Below, piece after piece: positions 1 to 7,646 of a stretch of 10,585 nucleotides of DNA. Position 1 is the stretch's first letter. Every line of letters starts with the position of its first letter. Under the pieces are notes generated by a model. The model did no database searches, was not told the origin of the DNA, and saw only the letters and a program-made list of their open reading frames with translations. This stretch comes from SHAN690 sp040221375. GTDB taxonomy: Bacteria > Bacteroidota > Bacteroidia > Flavobacteriales_G > Salibacteraceae. The stretch spans positions 1-10,585 of the forward strand of contig JAVKEP010000024.1 of assembly GCA_040221375.1 (NCBI GenBank), written 5' to 3'. Made by a program: the position numbers and the translations under genes.

Positions 1-1682
1 GGCACTCCCGTGGCATCCATCCGCATGTTTATTACGAAGCGGCAACTGTGATCATCACCTTTATTTCTCTGGGAAAATTGCTGGAAGAACGAGCAAAGTC
101 CAACACTTCTTCTGCGATGAAAAAATTAATGGGTTTGCAACCTAAAACTTTGAAGGTTATTCAGAATGGAGCAGAGATAGAGATGGCCATTTCTGCCGTG
201 CAAAAAGGATACATCATCGCTGTAAGACCTGGGGAGAAAATACCTGTAGATGGGGAAGTAACTTCTGGTAATTCTTTCGTTGATGAGAGCATGATCACTG
301 GTGAGCCAGTACCGGTAGAAAAATTCAAGGGTGAAGCGGTTTTTGCCGGAACTGTAAACCAAAAAGGAAGTTTTCAGTTCATCGCTAGAAAGGTAGGTGG
401 GGAAACGATGCTTTCGCAAATCATTAAAATGGTGCAGCAAGCGCAAGGAAGCAAAGCACCTGTGCAGAAGTTAGTCGATAAGATTGCAGGGGTGTTCGTG
501 CCTGTTGTGATCGGCATTGCCATCATAACCTTCTTTACATGGATGTGGGTGGGTGGAGAGGATGCATTGACACATGCCTTGCTCACCTCAGTTGCCGTAC
601 TCGTAATCGCATGTCCTTGTGCTTTAGGTCTGGCTACCCCCACCGCGATTATGGTGGGAATAGGCAAAGGAGCCGAGAACAATATTTTGATCAAAGATGC
701 CGAGAGTTTGGAGCTCGGCCACAAGACAAACGCGATTGTACTGGACAAAACTGGAACAATAACCCAAGGCAAACCGACGGTTACCGATTGGCAATGGGAG
801 CAGACAAACCCTTACTATAAGCAAGTTCTTTTAGGCCTAGAATCTCAGTCTGAACATCCTTTAGCAGACGCAGTAGTCGCTCGGTTAAAAGAAGATGGAT
901 TTAGGCCTGAAAGCATAATGGGGTTTCAGAGCATTACAGGAATGGGGGCTGAAGCACAAACACTAGACGGGGAAAGGTTTTACATCGGTAACCTACGCTT
1001 GTTAAAAATCAAAGGCATCAAACTTTCATCTGCTCAAGAAAAACAAGCCAGCGACTGGAGAAGTCAAGGTAAAACAGTAGTCTTTTTCGCAAATCATTCT
1101 ACCGTATTGGGCATTCTGGGTATCTCGGATGAGATCAAAAAGAGCTCCGCATCCGCAATTCGTGCGCTGGAAGTAGGAGGCTTAGAAGTCTATATGCTCA
1201 CAGGCGATAATGAGCAGACCGCAAGTGCGGTGGCTAATCAAGTTGGTATAAAGTACTTTAAAGCCGAAGTAATGCCGTCTGATAAGGCTGATTTCGTTTC
1301 AGAATTACAAGCACAAGGAAAAGTAGTAGCCATGGTTGGCGATGGAATCAACGATTCTCAGGCTCTTGCCCAGGCAGATTTAAGTATCGCCATGGGCAAA
1401 GGGTCAGACATAGCAAAAGATGTTGCTAAAATGACCCTCATCACTTCAGATCTTCAAGCAATCCCTAAGGCTCTCAGACTCTCCAAACTCACCGTGCGCG
1501 GAATCAAGCAAAACTTGTTTTGGGCATTTGTCTACAACATCATTGGCATCCCTATAGCCGCTGGAGCATTGTATGCCTTCAATGGGTTCTTATTGGATCC
1601 AATGATAGCAGGTGCCGCTATGGCTTTTAGTTCCGTATCTGTGGTAGCCAACAGTCTACGGCTCAAAACGGCAAAAATTTAA
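1..1682 (+). CDS. copA: Copper-translocating P1B-1 type ATPase CopA, 5'-truncated by window edge
   Basis: Inner-membrane ATP-driven exporter of Cu(I)/Ag(I) from cytosol to periplasm. The reading frame is open from base 3, so the gene enters from the left; the GTG at 48 is an internal valine. The first visible residues end a His-containing loop and lead into the YYEAA membrane helix typical of CopA. Seen in order: actuator-domain TGEP (297-308), the ion-binding CPC motif (612-620) followed by ALGLATP, the phosphorylation motif DKTGT (Asp at 744-746), the nucleotide-binding SEHP motif (HP at 855-860), TGDN near 1200, GDGIND (1338-1355), and the last two membrane helices with YN (1533-1538) and MxxSS (1620-1634). 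CPC with YN and MxxSS is the P1B-1 copper/silver signature. GDGINDS replaces the more common GDGINDAP, a variant I associate with Bacteroidota CopA proteins. The N-terminal HMA domain(s) and first helices, if present, lie outside the window. The stop is TAA at 1680; the next gene follows 26 bases later. Confidence 0.95.
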   Translation, partial: HSRGIHPHVYYEAATVIITFISLGKLLEERAKSNTSSAMKKLMGLQPKTLKVIQNGAEIEMAISAVQKGYIIAVRPGEKIPVDGEVTSGNSFVDESMITGEPVPVEKFKGEAVFAGTVNQKGSFQFIARKVGGETMLSQIIKMVQQAQGSKAPVQKLVDKIAGVFVPVVIGIAIITFFTWMWVGGEDALTHALLTSVAVLVIACPCALGLATPTAIMVGIGKGAENNILIKDAESLELGHKTNAIVLDKTGTITQGKPTVTDWQWEQTNPYYKQVLLGLESQSEHPLADAVVARLKEDGFRPESIMGFQSITGMGAEAQTLDGERFYIGNLRLLKIKGIKLSSAQEKQASDWRSQGKTVVFFANHSTVLGILGISDEIKKSSASAIRALEVGGLEVYMLTGDNEQTASAVANQVGIKYFKAEVMPSDKADFVSELQAQGKVVAMVGDGINDSQALAQADLSIAMGKGSDIAKDVAKMTLITSDLQAIPKALRLSKLTVRGIKQNLFWAFVYNIIGIPIAAGALYAFNGFLLDPMIAGAAMAFSSVSVVANSLRLKTAKI

Positions 1683-1708
1683 ATCAATCTATTTCAATAC
1701 TTTATAAA

Positions 1709-1924
1709 ATGAGAACACTAAAATTCAAATCCAACATCAATTGCACTGGATGCTTATCAAAAGTCTCTCCTGTGTTAAACGAAGAGAATGGCATCAAAAA
1801 TTGGGATGTAGACTTGCAACACGATGATCGAGTGTTAACCGTTCAAACGGATACTCTTAGTCCAAAGGAAATCGAACAAGCCGTGAGTAAGGCCGGTTTT
1901 ACATTGGATGAAATGAACACCTAA
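1709..1924 (+). CDS. Small HMA-domain protein, probable copper chaperone (CopZ-like)
   Basis: A 71-residue cytosolic protein that fits one heavy-metal-associated (HMA, ferredoxin-like) domain. It starts MRTLKFKSNINC and carries a single CxxC (Cys12 and Cys15, in NCTGC) in the loop after the first strand, where HMA domains bind Cu(I). The end (roughly residues 55-66) resembles the last helix and strand, with a KAGF motif. The residue before the first Cys is Asn, not the His or Met common in MxCxxC domains. There is no signal peptide or membrane segment. The start has an A/T-rich leader (TTTATAAA just before ATG) and lies 26 bases after the copA stop, so co-transcription is likely. Inferred role: deliver Cu(I) to the adjacent ATPase or buffer it in the cytosol. 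Metal preference cannot be proven from sequence; a mercury- or zinc-binding HMA protein is less likely in this context. Confidence 0.85.
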   Translation: MRTLKFKSNINCTGCLSKVSPVLNEENGIKNWDVDLQHDDRVLTVQTDTLSPKEIEQAVSKAGFTLDEMNT

Positions 1925-1945
1925 CCTGTTTTGATTGATCGAATA

Positions 1946-1975
1946 GCCCATGCTGGAACCAAAGCTAGCATGGGC
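1946..1975 (+). terminator. Strong stem-loop after the HMA gene; possible terminator or attenuator
   Basis: A perfect 9-base inverted repeat, GCCCATGCT (1946-1954) and AGCATGGGC (1967-1975), begins 21 bases after the HMA stop codon. The stem can extend by a G-U and a G-C pair, leaving an 8-base loop. The bases after it (ATCTTCT) are only weakly T-rich, so it is not a textbook intrinsic terminator; partial termination, mRNA stabilisation or processing are alternatives. The ATG at 1950 lies inside the stem, which argues against it being the start of the next gene. Confidence 0.4.
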
Positions 1976-2069
1976 ATCTTCTCGGATCGAATCGCACGAA
2001 CCGAATCGTTTACACCAAAGTCACAACTTGATCAGGCATACCGTAGATGATTTCTTATTTTTATGCACG

Positions 2070-2489
2070 TTGAAAAAGATAGTCTCTATATCGCTGGCCC
2101 TCTTGATGTTGAGTTCAAACATTGGATTGGCTATAAATACCCACTTCTGTGGTGGTGAGGCGGTAGCGACTACATTCACATTCGGGTTGCACAATCCGGG
2201 ATGCGGCATGGAAGATATGAAGCAGAATTGCGATGATTTGGCTTCGGACCAAGAGAAGATCAAGCCAAAGCCATGTTGCGAAAATCGGCATCAGGTATTT
2301 CAGGTAGACCAAACTGCTAAGCTTCAAACAGGGTATTTCAACATCAATCCTGTTTTTTTCTCAGCTTTAATTCTTGTGTTTGCTCAGCCTTTAAGCAATG
2401 CTTATGAGATGCAAGGATTCTGTCTAGAGAATCCTCCCCCACTTCTTGAAGAAGACCTCCAAGTGCTTTTTCAGACGTTCTTGATTTAG
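2070..2489 (+). CDS. HYC_CC_PP family secreted Cys/His-rich protein, function unknown
   Basis: A 139-residue protein if translation begins at TTG 2070, reading (M)KKIVSISLALLML, a normal signal peptide. The frame is open back to ATG 1950, but that extension crosses the hairpin, reads as non-protein-like sequence and would bury the signal peptide; ATG 2106 would remove most of it. After a likely cleavage near residue 21 come THFCGG (His25, Cys27), CGM (Cys45), Cys54, a Cys69-Cys70 pair followed by His74, a hydrophobic stretch at about 89-109, Cys118, a PPP run at 122-124 and the terminus QVLFQTFLI. This order (H[Y/F]C, CC, PP) matches the HYC_CC_PP family, known in Bacteroidota and often found beside metal-efflux genes. 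Here it sits between an HMA protein and cusA. Inferred role: periplasmic or membrane-associated copper binding; the biochemical function is not established. There is no clear ribosome site before the TTG. Confidence 0.75.
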   Translation: MKKIVSISLALLMLSSNIGLAINTHFCGGEAVATTFTFGLHNPGCGMEDMKQNCDDLASDQEKIKPKPCCENRHQVFQVDQTAKLQTGYFNINPVFFSALILVFAQPLSNAYEMQGFCLENPPPLLEEDLQVLFQTFLI

Positions 2490-2511
2490 ACTGCGTATTT
2501 CTTTTGATGCA

Positions 2512-2577
2512 CCCTGACACACGTCAAGGGACAAGTTGGCAATGTCTGCCATTGAACAAACGCTCTGAGTTCACTCA
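2512..2577 (+). promoter_or_regulatory. Cluster of short dyads upstream of cusA; possible regulatory region
   Basis: The 102-base gap before cusA holds three small dyads: an imperfect stem CCCTGAC/GTCAAGGG (2512-2530, one bulged base), TGGCA-5-TGCCA (2537-2551), and TGAGT-TC-ACTCA (2566-2577), which ends 14 bases before the start codon. They could be operator or leader-RNA elements for a metal-responsive regulator, but none matches a copper-regulator box I recognise. No convincing Bacteroidota -33/-7 promoter (TTTG, TAnnTTTG) was found. Dyads this short also occur by chance, so this is only a candidate. Confidence 0.2.
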
Positions 2578-2591
2578 ATTTCAATTTTACT

Positions 2592-5500
2592 ATGCTCAAT
2601 AGAATCATTAAATACTTCTTGGAGAACAAGCTCGTGACTGTTCTTCTGCTATTGGCTTTTTTAGCCTCGGGTATGATAACCGCGCCTTTTGGATGGCAGG
2701 TAGGTGCATTGCCTTCGGATCCCGTACCGGTCGATGCCATTCCCGATATTGGCGAAAATCAACAAATCGTATTCACTCCATGGCAAGGTCGATCACCCCA
2801 GGATATTGAGGACCAAATATCTTATCCGTTGACCACATTTTTGCTTGGAATTCCGGGGGTGAAATCAATTCGAAGTTCATCCATTTTCGGATTCTCGAGC
2901 ATCTACATCATTTTCTCCGAAGATGTCGAGTTCTATTGGTCGCGTTCGCGAATCCTTGAAAAACTCAATTCCTTGCCGTCGGGATTGTTGCCTGATGGGG
3001 TACAACCTTCTCTGGGTCCCGATGCCACGGCTTTAGGACAGGTATATTGGTACACCCTCGAAGGGAGAGACCAAGAAGGAAACCCTACAGGTGGATGGGA
3101 CCTTCATGAGATAAGAAGTGTTCAGGATTTCTACGTGAAATATAGCTTGAACGCGACAGAAGGAGTTTCAGAAGTGGCATCTATCGGCGGATTCGTGCAA
3201 GAGTATCAAATTGATGTGAACCCGGATGCGCTCAAAGCCTACGGTATTCCCTTGCAAGACGTAATGCGAGCGGTACAGAAATCGAATAAAGACGTGGGTG
3301 CCAAGACCATCGAGATCAATCAGGCTGAGTATTTGGTAAGGGGACTCGGTTATGTGAAGAAGATAGAAGACATAGAGAAGGCCGTAGTAGGAGTTCAGGA
3401 CAATGTCCCGATCCGTATTAAGGATGTAGGATTAGTTTCACTCGGCCCAGCTACAAGAAGGGGCTTGCTTGACAAAGATGGTGCGGAAGTAGTGGGAGGT
3501 GTAGTCGTTGCTCGCTATGGGGCTAATCCCTTGCAAGTGATCAATCACGTAAAAGACAAAATTGTTGAAATAGCCCCAGGGCTACCGAAGAAAACCCTTG
3601 CCGATGGCAGAGTATCACAATTGACGATTGTGCCATTTTATGACCGTTCTGGATTGATTTATGAAACCTTAGGTACGCTCGAAGAAGCCATATCACTCCA
3701 AGTTCTCATTACCATTTTGGTGGTTATTGTAATGGTGTACAACCTCAGGGCTTCGTTCCTTATTTCGAGCATCCTTCCCATCGCCGTTCTCATGGTGTTC
3801 ATCGCCATGCGCTATTTCGGAGTAGATGCCAACATTGTAGCCTTGTCGGGCATCGCCATTGCTATCGGAACGATGGTTGATTTGGGGGTCATCTTATCAG
3901 AAAATATTATTAAACACATCGATGAAGCACCTCCTAGACAAAATCTGATTACAACAATCTACAACGGGGCATCGGAAGTTTCCTCCGCAATATTGACCGC
4001 TGTTTCTACCACCATTGTCAGCTTCATTCCCGTATTTGCAATGCAAGCTGCAGAAGGAAAACTCTTCGGGCCTTTGGCCATGACAAAAACCTTTGCTCTG
4101 ATCGCAGCACTGTTGGTGAGTTTGTTCATCATGCCCACCCTTGCGCATTGGTTTTTCGGATTCAAAATCAAGAATAGGATACTCAAAACCTACGGAAGTT
4201 ATGCCCTCGCTGCCATGGGTATAGTTGCCTTGGTGTTCGGGCAGGTCTGGGGTGGAATATTGTTGGTTCTCTTCGGAGCCATTGCCATAGTCAAAAGACT
4301 TCTTCTTGACAAAAGCGAGGGGTTTCCCAAACCCGTGCTAATTATCTACAACTATGCCGAATTAATGCTTGTACTGTTCGGTGTTACATGGCTGTTGGCT
4401 AAATACTGGTTGCCGCTTGGTGCGTCCCAATCGCTCTTCCTGAACTTCATATTTGTAGCCTTATTGGTTGGGTTGATTCTCGGCAGCTTCACTTTGTTGG
4501 AGTATCAGTACAAAAGAATTTTGCAATGGTGCCTCAACCATAAAGTCAAGTTCCTGCTTATGCCTGCTATACTCATTCTATTCGCGGCGAACATTTGGCT
4601 GGGCTTTGCTACTGTTTTTGGCTTGGTCGCGAAGGGTTTTGAAACGGTAGGATGGGATCTAAGTAAGTCAAAAGTGTGGTCTGACATGGACCACGCATTT
4701 CCCGGCATTGGTAAGGAGTTCATGCCTTCATTGGACGAAGGTAGTTTCTTGCTCATGCCCACCTCAATGCCCCATTCAGGGATGGCTCACAACCGCAAGG
4801 TAGTTGGTCAACTAGACATGCTCTTAACCAACATTCCTGAAGTAGCGTTAACGGTAGGCAAGCTGGGCCGTGTAGAATCTGCCTTGGATCCTGCCCCCAT
4901 CTCGATGTATGAAAATATCATCAACTATAAGCCAGAGTACATTCTCAACCAGAAAGGGCATAGACAAAGGTTTAAGGTCGATAAAAACAATCGCTTCATT
5001 ACGGCGTCGGGGGATACCCTAAGCAATGGAGAAGGGTTAATTAGAGGCCTTAGTGCATCAGATCTTATTATGGACGACAACGGAGCGTATTATCGCAATT
5101 GGCGAGAACAGATAAAATCACCCGATGATATTTGGAATGAAATAGTGAACGTAACCAAGATACCCGGAGTAACATCAGCTCCGAAACTTCAGCCGATAGA
5201 AACGAGGTTGGTTATGCTACAAACGGGTATGCGCGCACCAATGGGAATCAAAGTATACGGCCCCGACCTTGAGACAATTGAAAATTTTGGGCTGTCGCTC
5301 GAAAACATTCTCAGAGAAGTTCCATCAGTAAAAAAAGAAGCCGTTTTTGCGGATCGTATTGTAGGCAAGCCTTACCTACACCTCAACATCAATCGAGATG
5401 AAATTTCTCGGTACGGTTTGGACATTGAAGGCGTTCAACAAACCATTGAAACAGCAATCGGGGGCATGAAGATCACCTCCACTGTAGAGGGTAGAAAGCG

Positions 5501-6425
5501 TTTTCCGGTTAGGGTACGTTACCCTCGAGAGCTAAGAGACGATCCTGAATCGCTTGGCAATATTTTGATCGCTACTCCTACAGGTGCGCAAATACCCCTA
5601 TCTCAAATCATAGATTTTGAATACGTACGCGGACCTCAGGCCATTAAAAGCGAGGAGACTTTTTTGGTGGGCTATGTGCTGTTTGACAAGCGAGACGGTT
5701 TCTCAGAAGTCACGGCAGTAAATGATGCTCAACAAGCTATACTGGGGAAAATAGATTCAGGCGAGTTGGCTGTCCCCACCGGGGTGAGCTATAAGTTTTC
5801 AGGGAGCTACGAAAATCAAGTTCGAGCTGAAAAACGACTGGCTATCATCGTACCGTTGGTGTTGGGAATTGTGTTCTTGATCCTGTATTTCCAATTCAAA
5901 TCCATATCTACTTCATTGATGGTATTTACCGGCATCGCTATGGCCTTTAGTGGCGGTTTCATCATCCTTTGGTTGTACGGTCAAGCTTGGTTTGCAGACT
6001 TTTCACTTTTCGGCACCAATTTCAGAGACTTATTCCAAGTCCAAACCATCAATCTAAGCGTAGCCGTTTGGGTGGGCTTCATCGCGCTCTTTGGCATCGC
6101 CACGGATGATGGCGTTTTGATGGCAACGTACTTAGACCAAAGTTTTAAGCGAAACAAGACAGGAGATATTAACGGAATTAGATCAGCCACGGTAGAAGCG
6201 GGACAACGAAGAATCAAACCAGCGATAATGACCTCCGCCACCACCATCATTGCCTTACTGCCTATCCTTACCTCAACTGGACGCGGTTCAGACATTATGA
6301 TTCCAATGGCCATTCCTGCCTTTGGTGGAATGTTGTTCGCTGCCATTACCTATTTCATTGTTCCAGTAATCTATTGTTGGAGAGAAGAACGTAGCATTTT
6401 AAAGCTCAATCATGAAAAAGTTTAG
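2592..6425 (+). CDS. cusA: CusA/CzcA-family heavy-metal RND efflux permease, probable Cu(I)/Ag(I) type
   Basis: Inner-membrane proton-driven pump of a CusCBA-like tripartite exporter. The 1277-residue protein starts with one cytosolic-side helix and TM1 (about 13-33), then the porter entry PVDAIPDIGE. The TM4 proton-relay region has MVD (Asp430) and SEN (Glu437). The three methionines that bind Cu/Ag in E. coli CusA (Met573, 623, 672) align with Met722 (in LLMPTSMPH), Met772 (APISMYEN) and Met875 (RLVMLQTG); the first pair keeps the same 50-residue spacing. This favours copper/silver over the zinc/cobalt/cadmium substrates of CzcA. The protein is over 200 residues longer than E. coli CusA (1047): about 110 extra residues at 528-636 with roughly four hydrophobic segments between TM6 and TM7, and about 54 extra residues in the porter domain between Met772 and Met875. 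The last helices contain GIATDDG near 6096-6116. The ATG start gives a proper RND N-terminus. Its end overlaps the TolC gene. Confidence 0.95.
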   Translation: MLNRIIKYFLENKLVTVLLLLAFLASGMITAPFGWQVGALPSDPVPVDAIPDIGENQQIVFTPWQGRSPQDIEDQISYPLTTFLLGIPGVKSIRSSSIFGFSSIYIIFSEDVEFYWSRSRILEKLNSLPSGLLPDGVQPSLGPDATALGQVYWYTLEGRDQEGNPTGGWDLHEIRSVQDFYVKYSLNATEGVSEVASIGGFVQEYQIDVNPDALKAYGIPLQDVMRAVQKSNKDVGAKTIEINQAEYLVRGLGYVKKIEDIEKAVVGVQDNVPIRIKDVGLVSLGPATRRGLLDKDGAEVVGGVVVARYGANPLQVINHVKDKIVEIAPGLPKKTLADGRVSQLTIVPFYDRSGLIYETLGTLEEAISLQVLITILVVIVMVYNLRASFLISSILPIAVLMVFIAMRYFGVDANIVALSGIAIAIGTMVDLGVILSENIIKHIDEAPPRQNLITTIYNGASEVSSAILTAVSTTIVSFIPVFAMQAAEGKLFGPLAMTKTFALIAALLVSLFIMPTLAHWFFGFKIKNRILKTYGSYALAAMGIVALVFGQVWGGILLVLFGAIAIVKRLLLDKSEGFPKPVLIIYNYAELMLVLFGVTWLLAKYWLPLGASQSLFLNFIFVALLVGLILGSFTLLEYQYKRILQWCLNHKVKFLLMPAILILFAANIWLGFATVFGLVAKGFETVGWDLSKSKVWSDMDHAFPGIGKEFMPSLDEGSFLLMPTSMPHSGMAHNRKVVGQLDMLLTNIPEVALTVGKLGRVESALDPAPISMYENIINYKPEYILNQKGHRQRFKVDKNNRFITASGDTLSNGEGLIRGLSASDLIMDDNGAYYRNWREQIKSPDDIWNEIVNVTKIPGVTSAPKLQPIETRLVMLQTGMRAPMGIKVYGPDLETIENFGLSLENILREVPSVKKEAVFADRIVGKPYLHLNINRDEISRYGLDIEGVQQTIETAIGGMKITSTVEGRKRFPVRVRYPRELRDDPESLGNILIATPTGAQIPLSQIIDFEYVRGPQAIKSEETFLVGYVLFDKRDGFSEVTAVNDAQQAILGKIDSGELAVPTGVSYKFSGSYENQVRAEKRLAIIVPLVLGIVFLILYFQFKSISTSLMVFTGIAMAFSGGFIILWLYGQAWFADFSLFGTNFRDLFQVQTINLSVAVWVGFIALFGIATDDGVLMATYLDQSFKRNKTGDINGIRSATVEAGQRRIKPAIMTSATTIIALLPILTSTGRGSDIMIPMAIPAFGGMLFAAITYFIVPVIYCWREERSILKLNHEKV

Positions 6426-7644
6426 CATAACCCTAGTTACCATAGTGGGTCTGTCATTGATGGCAAGTGCCCAGCGTCTTGAAGAATATTACGAGATAGC
6501 GGCAGCAAATAATCCAGGCTTACAAGCCAAGTACAAGAACTTTGAAGCTGCCATGCAAAGGGTACCTCAAGTCGGTAGCTTGCCCGATCCCAATGTTACG
6601 TTCGGTTACTTTCTTTCCCCGGTTGAAACAAGAGTGGGACCTCAACGAGCCAAGCTCTCTTTGACCCAAATGTTCCCATGGTTTGGAACCCTTAACGCAC
6701 AGGAAGATGCGGCCACGTTGATGGCAAAAGCCATGTATCACGCTTTTTTGGATGAGCGAAACAAGCTCTACTATCAGGTATCCGCGGCATACTTCCCCCT
6801 TTATGAAGTGCAAAAGCGCATTGTAATCGAGCAAGAAAACCTGCGGATATTATCCTCTTACAAGCAGCTGGCTACCGTTCAGTACAAAAATGGTAATGGA
6901 GCACTAGTGGATGTACTTAGAGTAGATATCATGCTAAACGATGCCATAACTGAACTATCAATTCTGAATCAAAGAATCAAGCCGTTAGCAACTCGATTCA
7001 ATAAGATTCTGAATAGAAATGAGGATGAGTTCATCGAAATCTCCAATGCTTTGGATACATCAGATTTGGCATGGGTCGTTCGAAAGGATTCGCTGCTCGA
7101 AGCCAATCCACTGCTCCAAGAACTCGACCTAAAGATTCAAGCAAGTAAATCACAAGAACGAGCGGCGATTAAGCAAGGGTTGCCAAAGTTTGGGATTGGG
7201 GTAGACTATGTGGTTGTGGGTGAGCGAACAGATATGGAGGTAGCAGGCAATGGTAGAGATGTTCTGATGCCTATGGCAACCATGAGCTTGCCCATTTTCC
7301 GTGGCAAATACAGAGCGGCAAAAGAAGAAGCACTTAGAATGCAAGAATCTTACGCGTTCCAAAAAGTAGATGTCTCCAATAACTTGCTGACTTCTTACCA
7401 AAAAACAGTATTCGAAATCCAACAGCATCTGGAGCTCATTCAACTGTACGAAGAGCAAATTTCGCTAGCACAACAATCGTTGGATCTGCTGTTCTCAGCA
7501 TTCGGTAACGCAGGAAATGAATTTGAAGAAATACTGCGGATGCAACAACAGATATTAAAATATCAAAAGCTTAAACTAACTGCCACCACATCCTACCTAA
7601 CCGCACTGGCAGAATTGGATTATATCACGGCTAAAACGAAGTAA
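6412..7644 (+). CDS. TolC-family outer-membrane efflux channel (CusC-like role)
   Basis: A 410-residue outer-membrane factor that would form the trimeric exit duct for the CusA/CusB pump. Residues 1-20 are a Sec signal peptide ending ASA, before QRLEEYYEIA; there is no lipobox, so it is not an obvious lipoprotein, unlike E. coli CusC. The first outer-membrane-efflux repeat shows ANNPGL (32-37), SLPDPNVTFGYFLSP (56-70) and LTQMFPWFGTL (84-94), all typical of the family. The second repeat begins near ANPLLQELDLKIQAS and continues with LPIFRGK. Long helical stretches rich in Gln, Glu and Leu match the periplasmic tunnel. It is somewhat shorter than E. coli TolC and CusC. The ATG lies inside the end of cusA (14-base overlap, different frame), and the CopB gene starts 2 bases after its stop, so translational coupling is likely. 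Substrate specificity is inferred only from context. Confidence 0.92.
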   Translation: MKKFSITLVTIVGLSLMASAQRLEEYYEIAAANNPGLQAKYKNFEAAMQRVPQVGSLPDPNVTFGYFLSPVETRVGPQRAKLSLTQMFPWFGTLNAQEDAATLMAKAMYHAFLDERNKLYYQVSAAYFPLYEVQKRIVIEQENLRILSSYKQLATVQYKNGNGALVDVLRVDIMLNDAITELSILNQRIKPLATRFNKILNRNEDEFIEISNALDTSDLAWVVRKDSLLEANPLLQELDLKIQASKSQERAAIKQGLPKFGIGVDYVVVGERTDMEVAGNGRDVLMPMATMSLPIFRGKYRAAKEEALRMQESYAFQKVDVSNNLLTSYQKTVFEIQQHLELIQLYEEQISLAQQSLDLLFSAFGNAGNEFEEILRMQQQILKYQKLKLTATTSYLTALAELDYITAKTK

Positions 7645-7646
7645 TC

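Noticed and set aside
48..50. GTG as the start of the left-hand ATPase
   Set aside because: The frame is open to the window edge and the upstream residues (HPHVYYEAA) match the CopA family, so this GTG is an internal valine.
2028..2060. Possible promoter (TTG ... TAGATGATTT) before the HYC_CC_PP gene
   Set aside because: The match to the Bacteroidota TTTG and TAnnTTTG elements is weak and the spacing is not convincing.
1950..2069. In-frame upstream extension of the HYC_CC_PP gene from ATG 1950
   Set aside because: The ATG lies in a hairpin stem, the extra 40 residues look non-coding, and the extension would place the signal peptide internally.
2063..2158. Short ATG-initiated reading frame overlapping the HYC_CC_PP start in another frame
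   Set aside because: It ends after about 31 codons, has no recognisable features and runs against the clearly coding frame.
2486..2740. Minus-strand open frame across the cusA start
   Set aside because: It is antisense to the conserved N-terminus of CusA and has no family features.
5981..6346. 121-codon minus-strand open frame inside cusA
   Set aside because: It lies opposite conserved RND C-terminal helices, so it is explained by antisense shadowing of a strong coding region.
2592..6425. Assignment as CzcA (Co/Zn/Cd) instead of CusA
   Set aside because: All three CusA copper-binding methionines have equivalents and every neighbouring gene points to copper/silver.
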